A DNA stretch of 64,000 nt from Brevundimonas sp. NIBR11. GTDB taxonomy: Bacteria; Pseudomonadota; Alphaproteobacteria; Caulobacterales; Caulobacteraceae. The translations under genes were made by a program, and so were the position numbers. The stretch spans positions 2,398,001 through 2,462,000 of the forward strand of contig NZ_CP115465.1 in NCBI RefSeq assembly GCF_027912535.1, in the 5' to 3' direction. The notes under the pieces were generated by a model. The model ran no database searches and had not been told where the DNA came from. It saw only the letters and a program-made list of their open reading frames with translations. Of the stretch, positions 54,166-63,732 are shown piece after piece (positions within the stretch are counted from its first letter, which is position 1; every line of letters starts with the position of its first letter).

Positions 54166-55329
54166 ATGAACGTCATCGACACCCCCTCCCCCGACTTCAT
54201 GCTCGAGGAAGAGATCACCCTCTTCTCCGACAGCGTCGGCAAATGGATCGACGAGCACGCGCCGCCGGAAGCGGTCCAGAGCTGGATCGCCAACTCCACC
54301 GTTCCGCGCGAGCTGTGGAATCAGGCCGGCGAAGCCGGCCTGCTGGGCCTCTCCATGCCCGAGGAGGACGGCGGCATGGGCGGCGACTATCGCCACGAGG
54401 TCGTGCTGATGCGTCAGCTCGGCTGGAAGGGCGCGGACCATTTCGGCATCTCGCTGCACAACGCCATCGTCGCTCCCTATATCTGGCACTATGGCACCGA
54501 GGAGCAGAAGAAGCGCTGGCTGCCGCGTCTGGCCACCGGCGAACTGGTCGGCGCCATCGCCATGACCGAACCGGGCGCCGGCTCCGACCTGCAGGGAGTG
54601 AAGACCACCGCCGTCAAGTCCGGCAACGGCTATGTGGTGAACGGGTCCAAGACCTTCATCACCAACGGCCAGCTGGCCAACTTCATCATCGTCGTCGCCA
54701 AGACCGACCCGTCGCAGGGCTCGAAGGGCACGTCCCTGATCGTGGTCGAGACTGACGGCGCGGAAGGCTTCGAGCGCGGCCGCAACCTCCACAAGATCGG
54801 CATGGAGGGCAACGACACCTCCGAGCTCTTCTTCAACGATGTCCACGTCCCGGCCGACAACGTCATCGGCGGCGAGGAAGGCCGCGGCTTCATCCAACTG
54901 ATGCAGCAGCTGCCCCAGGAGCGACTGAACATCGCCGTCCAGGGCATCGCCGCCGCCGAGCGTGGGCTCAAGGAAACCCTCGAATACGTCAAGGGCAGGA
55001 AGGCCTTCGGCAAGTCCATCCTGGAGTTCCAGAACACCCAGTTCAAACTGGCCGAGGTCAAGACCAAGCTGACCGTCGCCCGCGTCTTCGTCGACCACTG
55101 CATCGGCCTACACCTGAAGGGGCAGCTCGACGCCACAACCGCCTCCATGGCCAAATACTGGGTCACCGACATCCAGGGCGAGGTGCTGGACGAGATGCTC
55201 CAGCTGCATGGCGGCTACGGGTACATGAACGAGTACCCGATCGCCCAGCTGTACAAGGACGCCCGCGTCCAGCGCATCTATGGCGGCACCAACGAGATCA
55301 TGAAGGTGCTGATCGCGCGCAGCCTGTAA
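54166..55329 (+). CDS. Acyl-CoA dehydrogenase, short/medium form
   Basis: A 387-residue ACAD. Core motifs are [35 protein letters not shown] and [18 protein letters not shown] with the C-terminal [18 protein letters not shown]. It resembles long-chain or isovaleryl-type dehydrogenases; substrate not decidable. I use ATG 54166 because GAGCGAAG precedes it and the longer frame crosses the REP element. It is followed within 10 nt by a small unknown gene. Confidence 0.92.
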   Translation: MNVIDTPSPDFMLEEEITLFSDSVGKWIDEHAPPEAVQSWIANSTVPRELWNQAGEAGLLGLSMPEEDGGMGGDYRHEVVLMRQLGWKGADHFGISLHNAIVAPYIWHYGTEEQKKRWLPRLATGELVGAIAMTEPGAGSDLQGVKTTAVKSGNGYVVNGSKTFITNGQLANFIIVVAKTDPSQGSKGTSLIVVETDGAEGFERGRNLHKIGMEGNDTSELFFNDVHVPADNVIGGEEGRGFIQLMQQLPQERLNIAVQGIAAAERGLKETLEYVKGRKAFGKSILEFQNTQFKLAEVKTKLTVARVFVDHCIGLHLKGQLDATTASMAKYWVTDIQGEVLDEMLQLHGGYGYMNEYPIAQLYKDARVQRIYGGTNEIMKVLIARSL

Positions 55330-55338
55330 GACGGCGGC

Positions 55339-55722
55339 ATGCGCAAGACAGCCAACCAGAGACTGGCGGAACGCGAAGCCCGCGCCCGGCAGGAACTGCT
55401 CGACGGCCTGTTCGATCCCTGGATCGGACAGGCGGGCAAGACGGACAGGCCGAACCGCCTCGACCTGGTCGATCCAAGGGAGGCGGACGACGTCGCCCTC
55501 GCGCTCAAGGCCGAAATCGTCGGTCCCTTCGCCGAGATGACACGCGAGACCCAGAACCGCATCCGCGCCGCTCTGACCAGTCTCGCCGCCTCGGACGGGA
55601 CCGAGTTTCGGGAATACTGGCTCGACCTGCGCGCCCCGTTCGGGACCACGGAACAGGACGCCGACGCCATCTTCCCCGTCGTCGCCCGGACCTTCGGCGT
55701 CAAACTGCCGGATCCCTCCTAG
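55339..55722 (+). CDS. Hypothetical protein after acyl-CoA dehydrogenase
   Basis: A 127-residue soluble helical protein beginning MRKTANQRLAEREARARQEL and containing FDPWIGQAGKTDRPNRLDLV. No motif I recognise. The 9-nt gap behind the acyl-CoA dehydrogenase suggests co-transcription. Confidence 0.6.
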   Translation: MRKTANQRLAEREARARQELLDGLFDPWIGQAGKTDRPNRLDLVDPREADDVALALKAEIVGPFAEMTRETQNRIRAALTSLAASDGTEFREYWLDLRAPFGTTEQDADAIFPVVARTFGVKLPDPS

Positions 55723-55803
55723 GTCGTCCCCCCCCTCAAACGACGGTTGGTCGTTCGTTAAGGCTGTCGGCGCACACTTGCCGTCTCTTCAAGAGAGGCG
55801 GCG

Positions 55804-56412
55804 ATGCTTTCCAGACGTCTCATCCTCGGCGGCGGCGCGGCCTTGGCGGCCACGGGGTGCGACCGCGCGGTCGACGCCCAGACGCGCGCGACCCAGCGCG
55901 TCGAACTGGCCGTCGATCACATTGGCCAGGAGGCGATGATGGCCGTCCCCACGGCCGCCTCCATGATCCTGCACTACTACGGCGACCCCCGTCCGCCGCG
56001 CGAGCTGAAGTCCCTAGCCGCCGGCAAGACCTATGACGAGGCCCTGCCGTTCAACGACTTCACGGTCACCCTCTACGACGACCTGCTGCGCGGCATGGAC
56101 CGGCTGGGCTATGGCTGGACCGAGCGCCGCTACCCCGCGACGGCTCAGGGGCTGGATCAGGGCCTGCGCGCCATCACCGAATCCCTCGCGGACGGCCGGC
56201 CTGTGCTCGCCGACGTCAGCGTGCCCGAGGGCCATGCCTTCGTCATCCGGGGCTTCGACGCCGGATCCCGGGAACTCCACATCGTCGACCCCAAGGCCCC
56301 GGCGCCCGGTCGCTTCACCCTGACCTACCCCGCCTTCGGCGAGGTCTGGAACGAGAGCGCCTACGGCCGCTCGGGTCGGTATCTGATCCTGACCCGTCCC
56401 CGAACGGCATAA
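55804..56412 (+). CDS. C39-like papain-fold lipoprotein lacking the expected cysteine
   Basis: A 202-residue exported lipoprotein (lipobox AATGC, Cys19). The pattern QEAMMAVPTAASMILHYYG matches the active-site helix of peptidase C39-like proteins, where the residue at the position of Val48 is normally the nucleophilic Cys. The His motif GHAFVIRGFD and DPKAPAPGRF with the third catalytic position remain. It is thus probably a pseudoprotease with a binding role, unless another Cys substitutes; none is near. Confidence 0.7.
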   Translation: MLSRRLILGGGAALAATGCDRAVDAQTRATQRVELAVDHIGQEAMMAVPTAASMILHYYGDPRPPRELKSLAAGKTYDEALPFNDFTVTLYDDLLRGMDRLGYGWTERRYPATAQGLDQGLRAITESLADGRPVLADVSVPEGHAFVIRGFDAGSRELHIVDPKAPAPGRFTLTYPAFGEVWNESAYGRSGRYLILTRPRTA

Positions 56413-56431
56413 TCCGGTCTAAGGAGGCAAG

Positions 56432-57145
56432 ATGATCCGCCTTCACGTCCCCCAGCCTCTGTCCGCCGGCGCGGCGATCGCGCCCACGCTCGACCAGTCC
56501 CGCTATCTCACCCAGGTCATGCGGTTGAAGGCCGGCGACCCTCTCCTCGTGTTCAACGGCGAGGACGGCGAGTGGCGCGTCACGGTCGCCGAGGTGCTCA
56601 AGAAGGGCGTCGTCCTGCGCGCCGAGGCACAGGTGCGGGCCCAGGCCCACGGTCCCGACCTCGAGCTGATCGTCGCCGTTGTGAAGAAGGCCCGCGTCGA
56701 GACCATCGTCGAGAAGGCCGCCGAACTCGGCGCGGCCCGCGTCCGCCTCGTCATCACCCAGCGCACCAACGCCGACCGCATCCGCCTCGATCGCCTCGAC
56801 GCCATCGCCGAGGAGGCCGCCGAACAGACCGGCCGCATGGACGTGCCGCCCGTTGACGACCCAATCAAGCTCGACGCGATCCTGGACGTCTGGGACGCGT
56901 CCCGTCGCCTGATGTTCTGCGACGAGACCGGGGGCGCCCCGGTCGCCTCGGCCGTCACCGAATCCGGCTCCTGGGCCATCCTGATCGGTCCCGAAGGCGG
57001 CTTCTCACCGGAAGAACGCGAGCGGTTGCGGGCCCTGCCCTTCACCACTGCCGTGTCGCTGGGCCCCCGCATCCTGCGCGCCGACACCGCCGCCATCGCC
57101 GCCATGACGCTGTGGCAGGCCGCCGTCGGCGACTGGGAACGCTAG
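56432..57145 (+). CDS. rsmE: 16S rRNA (uracil1498-N3)-methyltransferase
   Basis: A 237-residue SPOUT methyltransferase. An N-terminal PUA-like part (FNGEDGEWRVTVAEV) precedes the knot domain with KARVETIVEKAAELGAARV, ERTNADR-like TQRTNADRIRLDR, and the SAM motifs LIGPEGGFSPEERERL and SLGPRILRADTAAIAAM. It methylates U1498 in helix 44 of 16S rRNA. AGGAGGCAAG lies directly before the ATG. Confidence 0.95.
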   Translation: MIRLHVPQPLSAGAAIAPTLDQSRYLTQVMRLKAGDPLLVFNGEDGEWRVTVAEVLKKGVVLRAEAQVRAQAHGPDLELIVAVVKKARVETIVEKAAELGAARVRLVITQRTNADRIRLDRLDAIAEEAAEQTGRMDVPPVDDPIKLDAILDVWDASRRLMFCDETGGAPVASAVTESGSWAILIGPEGGFSPEERERLRALPFTTAVSLGPRILRADTAAIAAMTLWQAAVGDWER

Positions 57146-57719
57146 TGCCGTTGTAGCGCGTCGCCGAAAGGGTCTCGGACACACCGCAGGCCTTGATGTC
57201 GATCCAGCCCTCGGCTCGCATCGCCGCGCGCACGGCATTGTCGCCGAATGCCGCTCCCTTGCCCCTGCCATGGACGATCCAGACCGGCGATGGCGCGAGA
57301 GCCGCCACGGCCTCCATTGCGTCTGGCTCTGTGACGCAGGCAACGCCCTGCGCAGCTCCATCCGCCTCGACGCTGACGATTCCCGCCAGAGCGCCCTTCA
57401 ACTCCAGCCCCTCCAGCATTCCGAACAGCCAGACCGCCTGATCCCGCGCCAACCCCATCTTCTCCGCCAGGGTCGGCCGGGGCTTCTCCAGGTTCGTCTT
57501 CCGCTTCAGCGCCTATCCGGCCCCGAGGCCCAGCCGGAACGGCCCCTGCTCCGCCTGTCCGACCAGGTCGCCGCCATCGACCGTCAGCCCCCGCATCGAC
57601 CCGCGCGGGATCGTCAGACCCAGCGGCCGGCGCAGGATGATCCCCTCCGCCTCCAGCAGCGCCTTGGCCGTCCCAGACCGGCCTGCGTAACTCGCCTCGA
57701 CGAACGCTCCGCGACGCAT
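57146..57719 (-). pseudogene. Gene interrupted by an in-frame amber codon
   Basis: Reading on the minus strand from ATG 57719, residues MRRGAFVEASYAGRSGTA... stop at TAG (57515-57513) after LGLGAG. The same frame continues without break as ALKRKTNLEKPRPTLAEKMG (from 57512) and on to about 57146, with VWIVHGRGKGAAFGDNAVRA and KACGVSETLSATRYNG. The second part resembles DUF3052-like C-termini (weak). A single C-to-T change at a Gln codon would explain the stop. The frame then runs antisense into rsmE. Confidence 0.65.
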
Positions 57720-57792
57720 CGCTCACCCCCTTGAGACCTGCGTCAATGTCGCCCATCTAGCGGCCACGGGCCAGACGCCCGATGGGGCCCCC

Positions 57793-59154
57793 ATGACTGA
57801 TCAGACGCCGCTTTCCTTCGACGACCTGGTCGGCGTCATGTCCAAGGGCATCAAGCCGAAGTCCGATTGGCGCGTCGGGGCCGAGCACGAGAAATTCGGT
57901 TTCGACAAATCCACCCTGCGCCGCCCGACCTATGAGGGCCCCAACGGCATCCTGGCCATGCTGACGGGCCTGCAGCGCTTCGGCTGGTCGCCGGTCGAGG
58001 AGGCCGGCCACGTCATCGCCCTGGAGCGCAAGAACAGCGAGGGTTTCACCGCCTCCATCTCGCTCGAACCCGGCGGCCAGTTCGAACTCTCCGGCGCCCC
58101 GCTCCACACCATCCACGACATCTGCTCCGAGACCGGCCAGCACCTGATGGAGGTGAAGATGGTGGCCGATGAGCTCAACCTCGGCTTCCTCGGCGCCGGC
58201 TTCGATCCGAAATGGCGGCGCGAAGACATCCCCGTCATGCCCAAGGGCCGCTACGACATTATGCGGTCCTATATGCCCAAGAGGGGCGGGCTCGGCCTCG
58301 ACATGATGCTGCGCACCTGCACCATCCAGGCCAATCTGGACTTCGATTCCGAAGCCGACATGGTGTCGAAGTTCCGCACCAGTCTCGCGCTTCAGCCCAT
58401 CGGCACCGCGCTATTCGCCTGTAGTCCGTTCACGGAAGGCAGGCCCAACGGCTTCCTGTCCGCCCGCGCCAATGTCTGGACCGACACCGATCCCGACCGC
58501 ACCGGCATGCTGAACTTCGTTTTCCAGGACGGCTTCGGCTTCGAGACCTACGCCAACTATGCGCTCGACGTTCCGATGTATTTCGCCAAGCGAGGCGAGC
58601 GGTACATCGACGCCTCGGGCCAGTCGTTCCGCGATTTCCTGGACGGCCGGCTGCCCGCCCTGCCCGGCGAGCGGCCGACGCTGAAGGACTGGGGCGATCA
58701 CCTGACCACCCTGTTCCCCGAGGTCCGTCTGAAACAGTACCTCGAGATGCGCGGCTCGGACGGCGGCCCCTGGAGCCGCATCTGCGCCCTGCCCGCCCTG
58801 TGGACCGGCATCTTCTACGACGCACCCTCGCTGGCCGCCGCCTGGGACCTCTGCAAGGACTGGGACATCGAGGACCACGAGCGGCTGCGTCGCGACGTGA
58901 CCAGGCTGGGCCTCCGCGCGGAGGTCGCCGGCCGATCCGTCCGCGACATCGCCGTCGACATGGTCGCCATCGCCAAACAGGGGCTGAAGAACCGCGCCCG
59001 CTTCTCGGGCGGCATGGTGGACGAGCGCGGCTATTTGGCCGAACTGGAAGACATCGCTGACAGCGGGATCACTCCGGCCGAGCGAATGCTCGACCTCTAC
59101 CACGGCGAGTGGAAGGGCGACGTCGACCGCATCTATCGCGACTTCGCCTACTGA
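57793..59154 (+). CDS. gshA: Glutamate-cysteine ligase, alphaproteobacterial/plant type
   Basis: A 453-residue GCS2-type ligase that makes gamma-glutamylcysteine, first step of glutathione synthesis. The N-terminus has DWRVGAEHEKFGFDKSTL and the substrate loop GGQFELSGAPLHTIHDIC; PKRGGLGLDMMLRTCTIQAN follows in the centre. It is typical of alphaproteobacteria and plants and distinct from the enterobacterial GshA. A terminator of the convergent entericidin-like gene follows. Confidence 0.94.
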   Translation: MTDQTPLSFDDLVGVMSKGIKPKSDWRVGAEHEKFGFDKSTLRRPTYEGPNGILAMLTGLQRFGWSPVEEAGHVIALERKNSEGFTASISLEPGGQFELSGAPLHTIHDICSETGQHLMEVKMVADELNLGFLGAGFDPKWRREDIPVMPKGRYDIMRSYMPKRGGLGLDMMLRTCTIQANLDFDSEADMVSKFRTSLALQPIGTALFACSPFTEGRPNGFLSARANVWTDTDPDRTGMLNFVFQDGFGFETYANYALDVPMYFAKRGERYIDASGQSFRDFLDGRLPALPGERPTLKDWGDHLTTLFPEVRLKQYLEMRGSDGGPWSRICALPALWTGIFYDAPSLAAAWDLCKDWDIEDHERLRRDVTRLGLRAEVAGRSVRDIAVDMVAIAKQGLKNRARFSGGMVDERGYLAELEDIADSGITPAERMLDLYHGEWKGDVDRIYRDFAY

Positions 59155-59157
59155 CAG

Positions 59158-59184
59158 CAAAAAGCCCGCCGGAATCCGGCGGGC
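59158..59184 (-). terminator. Terminator of the entericidin-like gene (and possibly gshA)
   Basis: Stem GCCCGCCGG/CCGGCGGGC (59164-59172 with 59176-59184) is followed on the minus strand by a TTTTT run. On the plus strand it is followed by CTTCAAT, so it may also stop gshA. Confidence 0.85.
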
Positions 59185-59210
59185 CTTCAATGTCTCGCGT
59201 CGAGTTCGGC

Positions 59211-59348
59211 CTAGTTCTTGGCCTGCTCCGCGCCCGAGGTCACGGCGTTGCCGGCGGCCGAGACGTCGCGGCCGACGCCCGACACGGTGTTGCAGGCCGA
59301 AACGGCCAGAGCGGCGGCGACCAAGGATAGGGTGATGATCTTTTTCAT
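59211..59348 (-). CDS. Entericidin A/B-like micro-lipoprotein
   Basis: A 45-residue lipoprotein beginning MKKIITLSLVAAALAVSACN, with lipobox VSAC, then a short Gly/Ala-rich mature part NTVSGVGRDVSAAGNA ending AEQAKN. This matches the entericidin/ecn family of small membrane-stress lipoproteins. Start ATG 59348; the gene is convergent with gshA and has its own terminator. Confidence 0.9.
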   Translation of the reverse strand: MKKIITLSLVAAALAVSACNTVSGVGRDVSAAGNAVTSGAEQAKN

Positions 59349-59438
59349 GGTGAAGCTCCAACGGTGAAGCTCCGAAAACGCCAAGCGTCACTGCAGGTTC
59401 CATGGTCAAGCGCGCCGGCGATCTGCTAGGTCGTCGGC

Positions 59439-61100
59439 ATGACCCAGCCCGCCGGAACCGCCGCCCGCCGCCTCGTCGAAACCCTCGCGATCAACGGCGT
59501 GACCCGCGTCTTCTGCGTGCCGGGCGAGAGCTATCTGGCCGTGCTGGACGCCCTGGTCGACCATCCGGAAATAAAGGTCATCACCTGCCGCCACGAGGCC
59601 GGCGCCGCCAACATGGCCGAGGCCTACGGCAAGATGACCGGCAGGCCCGGCGTCTGCATGGTCACGCGCGGACCGGGCGCGACCCATGCTTCCATCGGGG
59701 TGCACACGGCGCGTCAGGACTCCACGCCGATGATCCTGTTCGTCGGCCAGATCGCCCTGACCGACCGGGGCCGCGGCGCCTTCCAGGAGGTGGACTACCG
59801 CGAGGTCTTCGGCGGCCTCGCCAAATGGGCCACCGAACTTGAGAGCCCCGACCGCACCGTCGAGATCGTCGAACGCGCCTTCGCCACGGCCCAACAGGGT
59901 CGCATGGGTCCGGTCGTCATCGCCCTGCCCGAAGACATCCTGCATGAACCCGGCGGCCCCGCACCGCAGCCCACCCCAATAATTCCTGCTCGCGCGGGTC
60001 TGGACCCGGCGTTTCTCGAGGAGCTGCAGGATTGGCTTGCGAAGGCTGAACGCCCCCTGCTGGTGCTTGGCGGCTCCGGCTGGACCGAGGAGGCCGCCGC
60101 CGCCATCGGCGACTGGTCCGAGCGTCTGGGCCTGCCCGTCGCCCTGTCGTTCCGCCGAAAGGACATCCTGTCCAATGACCGCTCGAACTATGCGGGCGAC
60201 CTCGGCCTCGGCTGCAATCCCGAGCTGATGAAGCGGGCCAAAGACGCCGACCTCCTGATCGCTCTCGGCGCCCGGCTCGGCGAGAACCCGACCCAGGGCT
60301 ACACCCTGTTCACCCGCGACGAGACGGCCCACAAGCTGGTCCACATCCACCCCGGCCCGGAGGAGTTGGGTCGGGTCTGGAGGCCGCTGATCAGCGCCGT
60401 CGCCGACAACAGCCTCGCCGCCCTCGCCTTGTCGACGCTGGAGCCCGGCCGCACCTGGCATGACGCCGCCAAGGCCGCCCACGACCACTATCAGGCCTTC
60501 TCGACCCCCGTTTCGGTCACGGGCGCGGTCAACATGTCGGAGTGTATGGCCCACCTCGGCGAGGTGCTGCCGCCGACCGCCATCGTCACCAACGGTGCCG
60601 GCAACTTCGCCGCCTGGCTGCACCGCTTTTATCGTCACCGCGCCTGCCGCACCCAGCTGGCTCCGACTTCAGGCGCCATGGGCTACGGATACCCGGCCGC
60701 CATCGCCGCCAAGTCCCTACAGCCCGGGCGCGAGGTGATCTGCGTCGCCGGCGACGGCGACTTCATGATGACCGGTCAGGAACTGGCCACCGCCGTCCAG
60801 CACGGCATCAACACCATCGTCATCCTGGTCGACAACGGGACCTACGGCACCATTCGCATGCACCAGGAGGGTCATTATCCCCGCCGCGTCATCGCCACCG
60901 ACCTGAAGAACCCGGACTTCGTCAAATACGCCGAAGCCTTCGGCGCCTTCGCCATCCGCTGCGAGACCACCGCCGACTTCCCAGCCGCGCTGCAGGCCGC
61001 CCGCGACGCCGCCAAGGATCGGCCCGCTCTGGTGCATCTGATCACCTCGGCCGAGGACATCGCGCCGAACCGCACGATCACGGGGCTGCGGAACAAATGA
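59439..61100 (+). CDS. Thiamine diphosphate-dependent enzyme, acetolactate synthase-like
   Basis: A 553-residue ThDP enzyme. The catalytic Glu is in TCRHEAGAANMAEAYGKMTG (about residue 50), the ThDP/Mg motif is VAGDGDFMMTGQELATAVQH with downstream NGTYGTI. It resembles acetolactate synthase large-subunit homologues and benzoylformate decarboxylase-like enzymes; without ilvN beside it a biosynthetic ALS role is unlikely. Start ATG 59439. The reaction is not determined. Confidence 0.85.
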   Translation: MTQPAGTAARRLVETLAINGVTRVFCVPGESYLAVLDALVDHPEIKVITCRHEAGAANMAEAYGKMTGRPGVCMVTRGPGATHASIGVHTARQDSTPMILFVGQIALTDRGRGAFQEVDYREVFGGLAKWATELESPDRTVEIVERAFATAQQGRMGPVVIALPEDILHEPGGPAPQPTPIIPARAGLDPAFLEELQDWLAKAERPLLVLGGSGWTEEAAAAIGDWSERLGLPVALSFRRKDILSNDRSNYAGDLGLGCNPELMKRAKDADLLIALGARLGENPTQGYTLFTRDETAHKLVHIHPGPEELGRVWRPLISAVADNSLAALALSTLEPGRTWHDAAKAAHDHYQAFSTPVSVTGAVNMSECMAHLGEVLPPTAIVTNGAGNFAAWLHRFYRHRACRTQLAPTSGAMGYGYPAAIAAKSLQPGREVICVAGDGDFMMTGQELATAVQHGINTIVILVDNGTYGTIRMHQEGHYPRRVIATDLKNPDFVKYAEAFGAFAIRCETTADFPAALQAARDAAKDRPALVHLITSAEDIAPNRTITGLRNK

Positions 61101-61101
61101 C

Positions 61102-62379
61102 CTAGCGGGGCCAGGTCTCCTCGCTGGCCCCCAGCACCTCGCCCGCCAGGTACAGCGAACCGCAGATCACTACCCGACCGGCGCCCAGCCTGAGCGCGCG
61201 CTCCAGCGCCGCCTCGACGCTCTCGGCCGCCTGCGCCCCCAGCCCATGGCCGCGCGCCACCGCCGCCAGCGCCTCCGGCTCCGCCGCAGCACCTTCGAAG
61301 CCGACGGTGAAGACATGGGCGTCGCTGTCTCTCAGCGCCTCGAAGAACCCGCCGTGATCCTTGTTGGCCAGCATGCCGACGATCAGGGCCAGCGGCCTCG
61401 GCGCCTTCCTCTGACGCTCCGCCAAGGCCTCCGCCAGCGCTCGCCCGGCATGCGGATTGTGCCCACCGTCCAGCCACAGCTCGGCCTCCGCCGCGCGCGC
61501 CATCTCGCCATACTGACCGGTCGACAGCCGCTGCATCCGCGCCGGCCAGTTCGCCGCGGCCACCCCGCGCGCGATGGCCTCGACCGACAGACCCAGTTCC
61601 AGGGCCACGGCCGTCGCCAAGCCGGCGTTGGCCACCTGATGCTGCCCCGTCAGCGCCGGTGCCGGCAGGTCGAAGGCCTGTTCCTGATCCTGGAAGACCA
61701 TGCCGCCACGCTCGTCCCAGGCGTCGAAATCCACCCCCATAACGGTCAGAGGAACGCCCGCCGCCGAAGCCCTGGCCGCGATCACCGCCATCGCCTCCTC
61801 CGATTGTCGCGCGATCAGCCCGCGCGCCCCGGCCTTGAGAATACCCGCCTTCTCGCCCGCGATCCCGGCCAGCTCGGTCCCCAGGAACTCGGCGTGGTCA
61901 TGGTCCACCGGCGCGATGACGCTGAGCAGCGGCCGCTCGATGACGTTTGTCGCGTCCAGGGTCCCGCCCAGGCCCACCTCGATGATGGCGAGGTCCGCCG
62001 GCGTCTCGGCCATGGCCACGAAAGCGGCGGCCGTGGTGCTTTCGAACACCGTGGTCTCTACGCCCTTCACCGCCTCGATGCGGTCGAGGATGGCCGACAG
62101 CTTTTCATCGGAGATCAACTCCCCCGCCAGCCGGATCCGCTCGTTGAACCGCACCAGATGCGGCGAGGTGTAGACATGGACTTTCAGCCCCGCCGCCTCC
62201 GCCATCGCGCGGATGAAGGCGATGGTCGAGCCCTTGCCGTTGGTTCCGGCGACGTGAATCACCGGCGGCAGTCGGTCCTGCGGATTGCCCAGCACGGCGC
62301 ACAGCGTCCGCATCCGGTCCAGCGACAGGTCGATCTTCTGCGGGTGGCGCAGACGCAGGCGTTCGGAGACGGGATCCAT
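61102..62379 (-). CDS. folC: Folylpolyglutamate/dihydrofolate synthase
   Basis: A 425-residue bifunctional ligase. The P-loop is VAGTNGKGSTIAFIRAM (about residue 48), with IEVGLGGTLDATNVI and PVDHDHAEFLG following, and LWLDGGHNPHAG near residue 300. It adds glutamate to dihydropteroate and folates. AAGGAG precedes the ATG 62379 with correct spacing; a GTG at 62385 is less likely. In alphaproteobacteria folC commonly follows accD, as here apart from the intervening opposite-strand gene. Confidence 0.96.
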   Translation of the reverse strand: MDPVSERLRLRHPQKIDLSLDRMRTLCAVLGNPQDRLPPVIHVAGTNGKGSTIAFIRAMAEAAGLKVHVYTSPHLVRFNERIRLAGELISDEKLSAILDRIEAVKGVETTVFESTTAAAFVAMAETPADLAIIEVGLGGTLDATNVIERPLLSVIAPVDHDHAEFLGTELAGIAGEKAGILKAGARGLIARQSEEAMAVIAARASAAGVPLTVMGVDFDAWDERGGMVFQDQEQAFDLPAPALTGQHQVANAGLATAVALELGLSVEAIARGVAAANWPARMQRLSTGQYGEMARAAEAELWLDGGHNPHAGRALAEALAERQRKAPRPLALIVGMLANKDHGGFFEALRDSDAHVFTVGFEGAAAEPEALAAVARGHGLGAQAAESVEAALERALRLGAGRVVICGSLYLAGEVLGASEETWPR

Positions 62380-62412
62380 CGTCACTCCTTACCGACTTCC
62401 CGCGTCGATGTG

Positions 62413-62826
62413 ATGGCTTACGGTTCGCCGGTGACCGCTCGATCCGTTCTTCGCACGCTGCTCGCCATCGCTTTCGCGACGGCCGGGGGGCTTCATCTGC
62501 TGTTTCCCGAACCCTTCGTCGACATCACACCCGACTGGGTTCCCATGGCGTTCGAAGTCGTGCGACTGACCGGCGTCGCAGAGATCGCCGGCGCCCTTGG
62601 ACTGATGAGTCCCCGCACACGGCGTTGGGCCGCGATCGCGCTGGCGCTCTATTGCGTCTGCGTCTTCCCTGCCAACATCAACCATGCCGTCATCGACCTG
62701 GACAGGGTCCGCCCCCTGCTCGGCTGGGCCTATCACGGTCCGCGTCTGCTGCTTCAGCCGGTGATCGTCTGGGCCTGTCTCTGGGCCGGCAACGTCATCG
62801 CTTGGCCCTTTCGGCGGAGCGCCTAG
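62413..62826 (+). CDS. DoxX-like membrane protein
   Basis: A 137-residue protein with four membrane helices. [20 protein letters not shown] and [20 protein letters not shown] show the DoxX/DUF-type pattern, a Gly-His pair in helix 1 and an Arg-Leu-Thr-Gly in helix 2. It lies between accD and folC on the opposite strand and shares its stop with accD through CTAG. ATG 62413 or GTG 62431 could start it. Confidence 0.75.
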   Translation: MAYGSPVTARSVLRTLLAIAFATAGGLHLLFPEPFVDITPDWVPMAFEVVRLTGVAEIAGALGLMSPRTRRWAAIALALYCVCVFPANINHAVIDLDRVRPLLGWAYHGPRLLLQPVIVWACLWAGNVIAWPFRRSA

Positions 62827-63722
62827 GCCGCCAGACGCTTCCCGCCCATCAGCATCGACAGCAGCTTGCCCAGGGTCTCTGGCAGGTCGGCGCGAGCGAC
62901 GACGCGGTCGACCATGCCCTTCTCCTGCAGGTACTCCGACCGCTGGAAGCCCGGCGGCAGCTTCTCGCGGATGGTGGTCTCGATCACGCGCGGTCCGGCG
63001 AAGCCGATCAGGGCGCCCGGCTCGGCCAGATGGATGTCGCCCAGCATGGCGTAGCTGGCCGTCACCCCGCCGGTCGTGGGATCGGTCAGGACCACCACGT
63101 AGGGCAGTTGCGCGTCTTTCAGCTCCTGCACCGCCAGGGTCGACCGCGCCATCTGCATCAGGCTTAGCGCGCCCTCCTGCATCCGGGCGCCGCCGGCGGC
63201 GGTGAAGCAGACCAGGGGCACGCCGCGCTCGATGGCGGCGCGGGCGGCGGCGATGAAGCCTTCACCGGCGGCCATGCCCAGCGACCCGCCCATGAAGGCG
63301 AAGTCCTGCACCACGACCACGGCCTCCGTCCCGGCGATCCGGCCGAAACCGATAGACATGGCGTCCTTCGATCCGGTCGCCTTGCGCGCCGCCGACAGGC
63401 GATCGCGATAGGACTTGCCGTCCGAGAATTTCAGCGGGTCCTCGACCACGTCGGGCGAAGCGATCGGCTCATATTGCCCGTTGTCGAAGGTGTATTTCAG
63501 CCGCTGGGTCGCATTGATGCGCATGTGCCGGCCGGACGGCGTCACCCACTGGGCGGCCTCCAGGTCGGACCGGTACAGCATCTCGCCCGAATCCGGGTCC
63601 TTGACCCACAGATTGTCCGGCGTGTCGCGCCTGCTGACGATCTTGCGGACGCCGGGCGCGAACCGGCTCAGCCAGCCGCCGCGCTTTTCCTGAGGGGCCT
63701 TGGGGGGATTCTTGTCAGCCAT
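62823..63722 (-). CDS. accD: Acetyl-CoA carboxylase carboxyltransferase subunit beta
   Basis: A 299-residue carboxyltransferase beta subunit that transfers CO2 from biotin to acetyl-CoA in fatty-acid synthesis. Blocks [21 protein letters not shown] and [35 protein letters not shown] and FAGPRVIE are typical. The N-terminal zinc-finger is altered: the positions of the four CxxC cysteines read KDPDSG and VTPSG, so no zinc site is present. Start at ATG 63722. Confidence 0.96.
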   Translation of the reverse strand: MADKNPPKAPQEKRGGWLSRFAPGVRKIVSRRDTPDNLWVKDPDSGEMLYRSDLEAAQWVTPSGRHMRINATQRLKYTFDNGQYEPIASPDVVEDPLKFSDGKSYRDRLSAARKATGSKDAMSIGFGRIAGTEAVVVVQDFAFMGGSLGMAAGEGFIAAARAAIERGVPLVCFTAAGGARMQEGALSLMQMARSTLAVQELKDAQLPYVVVLTDPTTGGVTASYAMLGDIHLAEPGALIGFAGPRVIETTIREKLPPGFQRSEYLQEKGMVDRVVARADLPETLGKLLSMLMGGKRLAA

Positions 63723-63732
63723 CGGCGTGCCT

